Source: Paenibacillus radicis (ex Gao et al. 2016)
GTDB taxonomy: Bacteria > Bacillota > Bacilli > Paenibacillales > Paenibacillaceae
Assembly (NCBI RefSeq): GCF_014641555.1
Contig: NZ_BMHY01000002.1
Coordinates: 655,079 to 713,963, forward strand
Length of the DNA: 58,885 nt
Direction: 5' to 3'
Numbering within the stretch: position 1 is the stretch's first letter; each line of letters begins with the position of its first letter. Of this stretch, positions 51,813 to 58,885 are shown one piece after another. The notes under the pieces are model-generated. The model made no database searches. It was not told the origin of the DNA and saw only the letters and a program-made list of their open reading frames with translations. The translations under genes were made by a program, and so were the position numbers.

Positions 51813-52751
51813 ATGGACATTTTGCTTCATATTTTATGGACAAATGTATTGCCGCTCACATTGATGATAGCTGTTGGCTTCACAATGCAGCGGCTTTTTT
51901 CTTTGGATATCAAGACGTTGTCGAAGCTTAATTTCTATGTATTTTCGCCGGCCGTTATTTTTAATTTGCTCTATACGACCAAGATTTCTGCCCAGTTGAT
52001 CGGCAAAGTGCTGCTGTTCGCCGTTGTTTTTCTCGTGCTGCAAGGAGCCGTCGTCGAACTGGCCGTCAAGCTGAGAGGCTTGAAGGGCGGCATGAGAGGG
52101 GCGATGCGCAACAGCGTTCTGTTTTATAACAGCGCAAACTATGGCATTCCGCTCAACCAATTGGCTTTTGCAGCCAATCCGTATACACTGTCCGTGCAGA
52201 TTATCGTCATGGTCACGCAATCATTGCTTCCGAATACATACGGCATTTACAGCGTCAACGCTCATAAGCTTGATCTGCGTTCGACGATGCGGACGATTTT
52301 GTCCCAACCGATCATTTATGTCATTCCGTTAGCCTTTATATTTAACGGCTTCGGCATTAAGCTTCCTCAGCCGGTGGAAACACCGATCGTCTACTTGGCG
52401 AATGCCTTCATTGGAACGGCGCTTCTCACGCTGGGCGTACAGCTTGGCAGTATGAAGTGGAGATGGGACCGGAGGTTATTCTCTAACGTCATTCTTTCCA
52501 ACTTCTTAAGGTTAATTATTGGTCCGGCTCTGGCTGCTCTCATTATTTGGGCATTAAATGCCTTTATCGAGATTGATAAAATGATGGCCGCTGCTTTGAT
52601 CGTGTCCTCTGCCGTACCGACCTCCTTAAGCAGCGTACTGTTAGCGGTCGAGTTCGACAATGAGGCGGAATTTGCTTCTCAAGCTGTCTTTCTATCGACC
52701 GTGCTGAGTATCGTGACGGTAGCCTTTGTCATCTATATTCTTCATATTTGA
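51813..52751 (+). CDS. AEC-family transporter
   Basis: 312 residues, ten helices in two halves, with FNLLYTTKI, NSANYGIPLNQLAF, PIVYLANAFIGTALLTLGVQ and SAVPTSLSSVLLAVEFDNEA. The auxin-efflux-carrier family moves organic acids or similar anions; the substrate is unknown. It starts three bases after the sco stop and its end overlaps the convergent toprim gene by ten bases. Confidence 0.88.
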   Translation: MDILLHILWTNVLPLTLMIAVGFTMQRLFSLDIKTLSKLNFYVFSPAVIFNLLYTTKISAQLIGKVLLFAVVFLVLQGAVVELAVKLRGLKGGMRGAMRNSVLFYNSANYGIPLNQLAFAANPYTLSVQIIVMVTQSLLPNTYGIYSVNAHKLDLRSTMRTILSQPIIYVIPLAFIFNGFGIKLPQPVETPIVYLANAFIGTALLTLGVQLGSMKWRWDRRLFSNVILSNFLRLIIGPALAALIIWALNAFIEIDKMMAAALIVSSAVPTSLSSVLLAVEFDNEAEFASQAVFLSTVLSIVTVAFVIYILHI

Positions 52752-53110
52752 TCCTCTTTGGTCCAACCAGGGGCGGGCTCAGGGTACATAATATGTTCCT
52801 CGAGGCCCGCTTTTTCTAATTGCTCGATTAAATAATCCTCCGGTGTATGCTCGACGCCTGGATAACCGCGGCGGGTATAGATGTGCTCGGCATCGGGAAA
52901 CAAATCGCGAAGCATGCCCCGGATTCGTTTGCCGGAACTGTCATTATCGGTGAACAGGTATACCTGTTTATTTCCTGCTTGCTTGCGAAGGCGCTCTAAC
53001 TGCTCCGGTCCCGGCGTTCCAAATGTGCAGTAGATGGGGACGGCTTCATGCAGCACTCTGCGTAACCGGCTTTTATCGTTTTTCCCTTCGACAATAATCG
53101 CGATTTCCAT
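52742..53110 (-). CDS. toprim-domain protein
   Basis: 122 residues, a stand-alone toprim fold: IAIIVEGKNDKSRL with the catalytic Glu and FTDNDSSGKRIRG with the Asp-x-Asp metal pair. Relatives are the RnmV-like ribonucleases and other small toprim enzymes acting on nucleic acids. ATG 53110 follows AAAGGAG. Confidence 0.82.
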   Translation of the reverse strand: MEIAIIVEGKNDKSRLRRVLHEAVPIYCTFGTPGPEQLERLRKQAGNKQVYLFTDNDSSGKRIRGMLRDLFPDAEHIYTRRGYPGVEHTPEDYLIEQLEKAGLEEHIMYPEPAPGWTKEDQI

Positions 53111-53170
53111 AACGCGTTCACTCCTTTGCAGCGGGGAATGCATTGCATTTATAGTTTACCATTTCCGCTC

Positions 53171-53228
53171 AAAAAAAAGCGTCCCTGCCGCTCCAATGAA
53201 TGGAGCAGCCTAGGACGCTTCTTTTATT
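53171..53228. terminator. bidirectional terminator
   Basis: AAGCGTCC and GGACGCTT flank an inner GCTCC/GGAGC hairpin, with an A-run before and CTTTTATT after. Confidence 0.75.
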
Positions 53229-53242
53229 CAATAAAAGCAGGG

Positions 53243-53395
53243 TTAGCAGAATGTGCAGAAAATGATGACGAGCAGGATGAACAATACAAGTATGAGTCCA
53301 ATGTTCGATTCACGATGGTGATGATGGTGGCCATGCTGGCCGCGATTATCGCTTTGATGTTGATGGTTGTTAGAACCGCCTACAAATTGGGACAT
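53243..53395 (-). CDS. His-rich, YjcZ/SscA-like small spore membrane peptide
   Basis: 50 residues: a polar, His/Gln/Asn-rich head (MSQFVGGSNN, then HGHHHHHRES) and one C-terminal membrane helix (NIGLILVLFILLVIIF). The Gly/polar head plus IVLFILL-type helix is the pattern of the YjcZ/SscA family of very small sporulation proteins. AGAGGGG precedes ATG 53395. Confidence 0.72.
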   Translation of the reverse strand: MSQFVGGSNNHQHQSDNRGQHGHHHHHRESNIGLILVLFILLVIIFCTFC

Positions 53396-53501
53396 TTTAA
53401 AACTTCACCCCTCTTTCCGATAGTCAGGGTCATTGGGCATTAGCTGCCGTTTGACATACCTCATTGTATGTATAGGAGTGATATTAGCCTTGTGTGTTTA
53501 C

Positions 53502-54662
53502 CTAGTTTTGAGAAAAATGGGTGCGAGAGGTGTAAGGGCGCCTGGTGTGAAACGGCAATACCATTACGGCGATCATTAGAGCAAGGAAGGCGATATAGTA
53601 GGGCGATAGATAGTCCCGCAGCTGCCCCGCAAGCATAGGACCGATGAAGGCGCCAATGGAGTAGGCTATCGCGAGTACTGAGAAAGTTCGGCCATACCGG
53701 GCTCCGCCGCTTAGCTCAATGAGCAGCATAGGGATTGCCGGAATGATAATCCCTTTGCCCATGCCGACGAACAGCAGCATAAGGGCAAATGGAAGGGGCG
53801 TGCCTGCCGCAATGAGAAAATAGATGAGCGCCAGAATGAGCGAGCCCCATAACGTTCGATGAAATGCTGGAATCCTGTTCAGGAACAGCATGCTTAGCGT
53901 AATGAGCGCGCCGACGCTTACGACTGAGAAGAGTAAGCCGGTCGTCATCATTCCTTCTTTCGTACTGGCCATTAGCGGAAGCTCGAAGGAAAGGATGCCT
54001 TGCGCGCAACTGGTTGCAATCGGCAAGATGAAGACGAGCCATGGAATGGGTGCGGCTTCGATCCGCGTTACAATTTTGGATTTGCTGTTCTCAGGCGGTA
54101 ATTCCTCTGCTGCGGCTTTAATATCTTTAATGAATATAAGCGCGCATATCGAGGTGACGATCAACACCCAACCCAGCATGTAGAAAGCTGTTGTGAAGCC
54201 GATCTTGGCGACCATGTAAGCTCCTGCGGCCGGCGACACGACGGTAGCCAGCGTATGCACGAAGCCGTTGCCGGCCATCAGCTTGCTCTGCTCGGCCCGG
54301 TTCGTTGTCAGCTTGGCAAGCAGAGCAAGGCAGGCAGGGGATAGAAAAGCGAGTACAAAGCCGCTGATGGAGCGAAGCAGCAGCAGCTGCCAAGGGTCTG
54401 TTACTTGCGATTGAAAAAGCAGGATGATGCCCGCTCCCATAAGGCTGAACACGATGAACAGCCGGCTGCCAAGCCGGTCGACGCCATAGCCTGCGATAAT
54501 GTTGCCGGGAAGATGGGTAATCGAGTACATGCCCATCATCAATCCGATAAAGGACGGGGCGGCCCCAAGCGAAATCGCAAAAGGGGTGAGAATCGGATAT
54601 TGCGCATGCAAATCGAAAAAGGCGACGAACAGAAACAAATAGAGCCATACAGCTGTTTTCAC
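53502..54662 (-). CDS. MFS transporter
   Basis: 386 residues, 12 helices. Typical major-facilitator loops: GYGVDRLGSRLFIVFSLMGA between helices 2 and 3, and FVGMGKGIIIPAIPMLLIEL later. Likely a drug or metabolite exporter; no substrate indicated. GTG 54662 is preferred because AAGGAGG precedes it; ATG 54692 has no site. Confidence 0.85.
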   Translation of the reverse strand: MKTAVWLYLFLFVAFFDLHAQYPILTPFAISLGAAPSFIGLMMGMYSITHLPGNIIAGYGVDRLGSRLFIVFSLMGAGIILLFQSQVTDPWQLLLLRSISGFVLAFLSPACLALLAKLTTNRAEQSKLMAGNGFVHTLATVVSPAAGAYMVAKIGFTTAFYMLGWVLIVTSICALIFIKDIKAAAEELPPENSKSKIVTRIEAAPIPWLVFILPIATSCAQGILSFELPLMASTKEGMMTTGLLFSVVSVGALITLSMLFLNRIPAFHRTLWGSLILALIYFLIAAGTPLPFALMLLFVGMGKGIIIPAIPMLLIELSGGARYGRTFSVLAIAYSIGAFIGPMLAGQLRDYLSPYYIAFLALMIAVMVLPFHTRRPYTSRTHFSQN

Positions 54663-54780
54663 GGGGCGGATCCTCCTTGCGCTAACGTTCATAATCTACT
54701 TGTACGTCAAAGCTGGACAGGATATGTCTGCTAGATCAAGACGCTGGCGTTTACGGTAGATTCTGGGTGGGGTATAATGT

Positions 54781-54810
54781 TTGATAATGGGGGTTCGCCC
54801 GCGTTATAAT
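54781..54810 (+). promoter_or_regulatory. promoter of the 151-residue membrane protein gene
   Basis: TTGATA (54781-54786), 18-base spacer, TATAAT (54805-54810), 13 bases before the TTG start; a second TATAAT lies at 54773-54778. Confidence 0.6.
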
Positions 54811-54823
54811 AGGGGGGATTAGG

Positions 54824-55279
54824 TTGGATTTTTTGAATTTCTCAAGCTATGATTGGCACACTTGGAGCACGTTTCTGAAAGAGCACTGGCTATTGCTGGC
54901 CGTAGCGCTCGTCGTGCTGCTGCTTATCGTCCGCATCGTTAAGACCGTCGTCAAATGGGCGCTTGTTGCCGTCATCGTTGTCGGCATCGTCATTTACAGC
55001 GGATACAGCATGGACGATTTGAAAGCAATCGGCACGAAGGTAGCCGATAGTGTGAAGCAGGAAGCCGTAACGGCTATGGTCGGAGAAGTGGAGAAAGCGA
55101 CCTTCACGACGAATTCCGACGGAAGCTTCACTGTAAAAACAGACAATTTGATTCTGACAGGCGAACCGGGAAGCGGTGAAGTAACGGTATCCTTCCGCAA
55201 CACGCCGCTGGGCACCTGGAAAATTGACAATACGGTTCAAACATTAATTGACCAAGCGAAACAAAACAGCAAAGCGTAA
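54824..55279 (+). CDS. membrane-anchored hypothetical protein
   Basis: 151 residues. Two close hydrophobic stretches (LLLAVALVVLLLIVRIV, then WALVAVIVVGIVIYSG), a helical segment and a beta-type C-terminus (KATFTTNSDGSFTVKTDNLI, EVTVSFRNTPLGTWKI). No named family. The TTG start follows GGGGGG. It lies 44 bases before the transglutaminase-like gene and probably shares its transcript. Confidence 0.68.
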   Translation: MDFLNFSSYDWHTWSTFLKEHWLLLAVALVVLLLIVRIVKTVVKWALVAVIVVGIVIYSGYSMDDLKAIGTKVADSVKQEAVTAMVGEVEKATFTTNSDGSFTVKTDNLILTGEPGSGEVTVSFRNTPLGTWKIDNTVQTLIDQAKQNSKA

Positions 55280-55323
55280 CCTGACGGAATAGCCGTCTGC
55301 TTAAGCAAGGAGGATGTGATAGA

Positions 55324-56484
55324 ATGGATTGGGTTCGTACGCTATGGTCTTGGGAACCAGTCTCTCTCATCGTCCTCCTGCTGCTCATTGTTTCTCTTGC
55401 GCAAGGGATGAGGAGGGGCGCATCGGGTTCTGCGAGGCGTCTTTTCTATTTTGTATGGGATGGAATATGGATTGTTGTCTGCTTGCTGGCAGCCGCAAAG
55501 CTTGCAGAAAGCCTCTCGCCGGTTCTGGCGGAATGGCTAGCTGGCCGCGTTGAAGTTCCGAAGCAGGAGCTTGGCTCTTTATCGCGGATTTGGTATACAT
55601 GGCTGACGAGCTTGAAAGATTTCGCGCTGCTCCGGTTTGGGGTATTATTCTTGGTTGGATATTTGCTTCTCCGGCTGATCGTATCTGTCCTGCTGACTCC
55701 TGTACTGGGCATGCTGCTCTCGGGATCAGAACGACAGGAACGTGGACGTCATGCAGCCTCGGGAATTCCTGGGGGAAGAGCGGCCAGCAGAACGGCAGGC
55801 GCTTTAATTGGCGCTCTGCACGGTGCGGGCCGAGCTTTCGTATTTATTGCTGCCTTATTTATTTATGTCTCTCTTGTACCGAATGGCATATGGACCGATG
55901 AGATTAAGCGGTCGCCGCTCTACAATGAAGCCGCCGCCGTATTGGAGCCGGTAGCCGGCGATATGCTGGCAGGTCAAGGACCAGTGCTGGCGAAAGCGGT
56001 GCAGGCCGAATTTCAGAACATTTTACAACGTAAATATGAAATCATTGATTACGCCATTCCCGCCGATATCGAGCAGGCAGCGCTTCAGGTTACGAAGTCT
56101 GCTGACGGTGATGAAGCGAAAGCACGAGCTCTGTACGAATGGCTCGGCGCACGGATTGCGTATGATTGGGATAAAGCCCGGAATTATGAGGAGAAGGGCA
56201 TTTGGAAGGAACAGACGCCGCAAAATACGTTCGATACAAGGACGGGCGTTTGTATTGATGTGGCAAGACTGTATGCCGTTATGGCGCGCGCTTCAGGGTT
56301 GGAGGTCAGAGTAGTAACCGGACTCGGTGCCGATGGGCGGGGCGGCTTTGGGCCGCATGCCTGGAACGAGGTCCGGATTGGCGGAGAGCAGGGCAAATGG
56401 ATTCCGCTCGATGCGACATGGGCATCATCCGGTGATTGGTTTAATTCGCCGGGCTTCGAACAGACACATATTCGCGAAGCATAA
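55324..56484 (+). CDS. transglutaminase-like protein with a CvpA-like membrane N-terminus
   Basis: 386 residues. Four to five helices in the first 190 residues resemble CvpA-type membrane domains. The C-terminal transglutaminase core has FDTRTGVCIDVARLYAVMAR (catalytic Cys), GPHAWNEV (His) and PLDATW (Asp). Such proteins are thought to act as peptidases or cross-linkers at the envelope. AAGGAGG precedes ATG 55324. The neighbouring penicillin-binding protein suggests a wall-related role. Confidence 0.85.
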   Translation: MDWVRTLWSWEPVSLIVLLLLIVSLAQGMRRGASGSARRLFYFVWDGIWIVVCLLAAAKLAESLSPVLAEWLAGRVEVPKQELGSLSRIWYTWLTSLKDFALLRFGVLFLVGYLLLRLIVSVLLTPVLGMLLSGSERQERGRHAASGIPGGRAASRTAGALIGALHGAGRAFVFIAALFIYVSLVPNGIWTDEIKRSPLYNEAAAVLEPVAGDMLAGQGPVLAKAVQAEFQNILQRKYEIIDYAIPADIEQAALQVTKSADGDEAKARALYEWLGARIAYDWDKARNYEEKGIWKEQTPQNTFDTRTGVCIDVARLYAVMARASGLEVRVVTGLGADGRGGFGPHAWNEVRIGGEQGKWIPLDATWASSGDWFNSPGFEQTHIREA

Positions 56485-56517
56485 CAAAAAATTGGTTAAA
56501 GGCAAGAGGTGAGCGCA

Positions 56518-58593
56518 TTGCACGACGATCCGCAAAAGCGGGAGATTACGAATCGCCGTCATTTTTCGTTTCGGTTAAACTTTTTTTTCTTTGTTGTTTT
56601 TGCTCTTTTTAGCATCCTTATTATTCAACTTGCCATTCTTCAATTCGTAGATGGTCCTAAGCTTAGCGCTGAGGGCAGCAAGAAAAGCACGCGCAGTGTA
56701 AAGATTGCTCCGATCCGTGGCAATATCTATGCATCGGATGGTACGCCAATCGCCTATTCGACATCGACGCAATCATTGTATTTTACGATTTCGCCAGATT
56801 TCAAAACGAAAAACAATACCGAAGCTTTGGACATTGCTAATAAACTGGTAAAAGTTTTTGATGAAAAAGGTGACCCGCAAAAGGCGATGACTGTTGATGA
56901 TGTTATTCGCCAAATGGACCTCGATTTCCGCCGCAATACGATTTCCACGCCTCGAAGGATAAAGTCAGGCTTAACCTTGGACGAAATCGCTTATTTTATG
57001 GAGCATCGCAGCGAATTTAAAGGCATCGATATCGTAGAGGAAAGCGTACGTAACTACAGTACTGATTCGGTAGCTGTGCAGTTGGTCGGATATTTGAAAA
57101 AATATAAAGGCGCGCGGGACAGCCTTGCGTTCTACGAAGAAAAAAAAGATGAGGAAGATGAACTTTATCAGTATTTGGATGATGAGGATGTCGGCTTCGA
57201 TGGTTTGGAGTTAATGTACCAAGATGTACTTCGCGGAACAAACGGTTTGAAGAAGTATCCGGTTAACAATGCCGAGCGCATTATCGGTCCAATGGAAATT
57301 ACGAACCCGACCAAAGGTTCGGATATTTATTTGACTATCAACCAGCAGGTGCAATTGAAGACCGAGGAAGCTGTCGTGAATCAGATCAAAAAAATCAGTA
57401 CATCTGGATCTAGAAGCGAACGGGCCGAGTATGCCAAAATCGGCTATGCTGTTGCTATGGAGGTTGATACCGGCAAAGTTGTAGCAATGGCGAGTATGCC
57501 TGATTACGATCCCAATATATGGTCCGGCGGACGCATCAGTCCCGAGGATTATGCTAACTTCAAGACGGCATTAAGCAACGGGACGATCAGGGAGGTATAT
57601 GCGAAATACGATACGGATAAAGAGCGGAGTAGACATCCTTCCTCACTCGTTCCGCCGGGATCGACGCTGAAGCCTCTCTCGGTTCTAGTCGGGTTGAATG
57701 AGAAGCTGTTTACAACTTCGAGTACTTATAACGATAACGGATTGTTCCTGTTCGGTAAGGAAGGCCATAAGGTGCCGATCAAGAATGCAGGCAACCATGC
57801 CTACGGCTTGCTAGATCCGGCGAAGGCGATTGAGAAATCGTCCAACCCGTTCATGGCAGCTATGGTCGGAAATCGCATGTATGAGAAGTACAAAGGCAAA
57901 GCTGGCGTAGACAAATGGGACAATTACATGAAGCAGTTTGGTCTTGGCGTGTTGACTGGCAGCGGTTTGCCGGGCGAGATTACCGGTACGGTCGATTACT
58001 ATCATGAAGCCGAGAATGCGAGCTCGCAATCGGCACTTGTTCGTGCAGCCTTCGGTCAACAGGCTCGATACACACCGCTGCAGTTGGCACAATACACAGC
58101 GATGCTGGCAAACCACGGCAAACGAATGAAGCCGCAGTTTGTAAATGAAATCAAAACATCCGATGGCAAACTGGTGCAAGGCTTTAAACCGGAAGTGCTT
58201 AATACGGTAGATTTCCCGGATGCATACTGGAAAGAAATAGAGACCGGCATGTCGAAGGTTGGCGTGCAAGGGTTCGATGGCGTTTCCTATACATTTAACC
58301 GGAAGACCGGTACGGCACAATCAAGCGTAGCGGGACGGACAGCTGACAACGCTGTATTTATCGCTTACGCTCCTGCCGACAAACCGAAGCTTGCGGTTGC
58401 AGTCGTTATTCCGGACGGAGGTTTCGGCGGCTGGGGTGCAGCCCCGATTGCTCGTCAAATCTTCGATGCCTACGACTATGAAGTTGGCTTGAAAGGCGTC
58501 CCAGGCAAAAGCAAGGACACTGCGAACAACGCAGATGCCGGAGCTAATGGCGCTGACGGCACAAATGTTGCTAATGGCAATGCCGCGCAGTAA
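56518..58593 (+). CDS. class B penicillin-binding protein (PBP2/MrdA-like transpeptidase)
   Basis: 691 residues. One N-terminal membrane helix (LNFFFFVVFALFSILIIQLA), a dimerisation domain (RGNIYASDGTPIAYSTSTQS), and a transpeptidase domain with the active Ser in PPGSTLKPLSVL (SxxK), KSSNPFMA (SxN) and RKTGTAQ (KTG). It cross-links peptidoglycan outside the membrane, probably with a RodA/FtsW partner. TTG 56518 follows GAGGTGA; GTG 56509 is a possible alternative. The C-terminus is an Ala/Asn/Gly-rich tail. Confidence 0.93.
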   Translation: MHDDPQKREITNRRHFSFRLNFFFFVVFALFSILIIQLAILQFVDGPKLSAEGSKKSTRSVKIAPIRGNIYASDGTPIAYSTSTQSLYFTISPDFKTKNNTEALDIANKLVKVFDEKGDPQKAMTVDDVIRQMDLDFRRNTISTPRRIKSGLTLDEIAYFMEHRSEFKGIDIVEESVRNYSTDSVAVQLVGYLKKYKGARDSLAFYEEKKDEEDELYQYLDDEDVGFDGLELMYQDVLRGTNGLKKYPVNNAERIIGPMEITNPTKGSDIYLTINQQVQLKTEEAVVNQIKKISTSGSRSERAEYAKIGYAVAMEVDTGKVVAMASMPDYDPNIWSGGRISPEDYANFKTALSNGTIREVYAKYDTDKERSRHPSSLVPPGSTLKPLSVLVGLNEKLFTTSSTYNDNGLFLFGKEGHKVPIKNAGNHAYGLLDPAKAIEKSSNPFMAAMVGNRMYEKYKGKAGVDKWDNYMKQFGLGVLTGSGLPGEITGTVDYYHEAENASSQSALVRAAFGQQARYTPLQLAQYTAMLANHGKRMKPQFVNEIKTSDGKLVQGFKPEVLNTVDFPDAYWKEIETGMSKVGVQGFDGVSYTFNRKTGTAQSSVAGRTADNAVFIAYAPADKPKLAVAVVIPDGGFGGWGAAPIARQIFDAYDYEVGLKGVPGKSKDTANNADAGANGADGTNVANGNAAQ

Positions 58594-58620
58594 TTGACCG
58601 CAGATGTAGGATGAAAGTGA

Positions 58621-58660
58621 AAAGCCCGTTAGTCGCTCCGTGCGTCTGGCGGGCTTTTTT
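58621..58660 (+). terminator. terminator of the penicillin-binding protein gene
   Basis: AAAGCCCG / CGGGCTTT with a long, partly paired loop and six T. Confidence 0.85.
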
Positions 58661-58834
58661 ATGCGGATCTGCTTCACATCTAATGGTCGTTCGATATTCG
58701 TGTCGAGTGGGCTGTTTTTTTACGCGTGGTACACCCACTGGCTGATCAAAATGCAAAAGCTCCAAGGCCCCCTAAATAAACTAGAGTCTCCCTATCCAAA
58801 TAAATTATAATAAAGAAAAGGGAGATGATTCGGT

Positions 58835-58885
58835 ATGGGTGGCAAAAGACTGAAAGAAGAAACACGTATGAGAATTGTTCGAGAA
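58835..58885 (+). CDS. start of a reading frame cut by the window edge, possibly a transposase
   Basis: ATG 58835 has GGGAG upstream and a TATAAT at 58806-58811. The 17 visible residues (MGGKRLKEETRMRIVRE) have the basic helical character of the first helix of transposase or resolvase DNA-binding domains, for example IS3/IS630-type orfA. Too short to decide; no inverted terminal repeat is recognised upstream. Confidence 0.45.
   Translation, partial: MGGKRLKEETRMRIVRE

Overview
The window looks like a chromosomal segment of a spore-forming, moderate-GC Bacillota of the Paenibacillus/Cohnella type. Evidence: an alpha/beta small acid-soluble spore protein (SASP) gene with a sigma-G-like promoter, a GerQ spore coat gene beside a ruined cwlJ, a tRNA(Trp) T-box before trpS, strong AGGAGG ribosome binding sites, many TTG and GTG starts, and an abundance of Gfo/Idh/MocA dehydrogenases, sugar isomerases and WYL/AraC/PadR regulators. 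Nearly all is ordinary chromosome. The only hint of a mobile element is a truncated reading frame at the right edge.

Layout. 1-640: tRNA cluster (Ser-GCT, Glu-TTC, Lys-TTT, Leu-GAG). 780-2010: small membrane peptides and a GreA/GreB-like factor, on the minus strand. 2178-7727: a fumarylacetoacetate-hydrolase-family enzyme; two WYL-domain regulators (minus); then, divergently, a slipin/SPFH protein and an RlaP-like nucleotidyltransferase. Between the divergent units lies a 600-base region with two related tail-to-tail segments, one carrying a perfect tRNA T-arm motif and strong hairpins. This is the best candidate in the window for an under-described system, an RNA-repair or tRNA-surveillance module. 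7749-17226: a long operon (metY, CocE-type hydrolase, HAD hydrolase, five-gene oligopeptide-type ABC transporter) with a terminator hairpin inside its leader.

17292-25300: a cysteine-rich GAF histidine kinase with a NarL-type regulator, azoreductase, LysR divergent from a uracil/xanthine-type permease, and hflKC. 25372-29501: a cre-flanked catabolic set (two Gfo/Idh/MocA dehydrogenases, an isomerase, an AraC regulator). 29628-36828: small genes, an MBL-fold hydrolase with TetR regulator and twin operators, an MFS transporter, a lipoprotein, and a second isomerase/dehydrogenase pair. 36946-38659: a PadR-DUF1700-DUF4097 operon.

39090-45260: cell-envelope genes (CAP-domain protein with 39-bp repeats, LysM-3D protein, polysaccharide deacetylase), a chemotaxis-type receptor without an outside domain, and a permease pair whose TIGR03943-like partner appears truncated. 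45372-50070: T-box and trpS, SASP gene, a metal-dependent-hydrolase-like membrane protein, GerQ and the cwlJ remnant. 50205-58593: ctaB and sco (cytochrome oxidase assembly), AEC transporter, toprim protein, a His-rich YjcZ-like peptide, an MFS transporter, then a membrane protein, a transglutaminase-like protein and a class B penicillin-binding protein.

All functions come from reading motifs and gene order by eye. No database search was possible, so family names are recognitions and substrates are mostly inferred.
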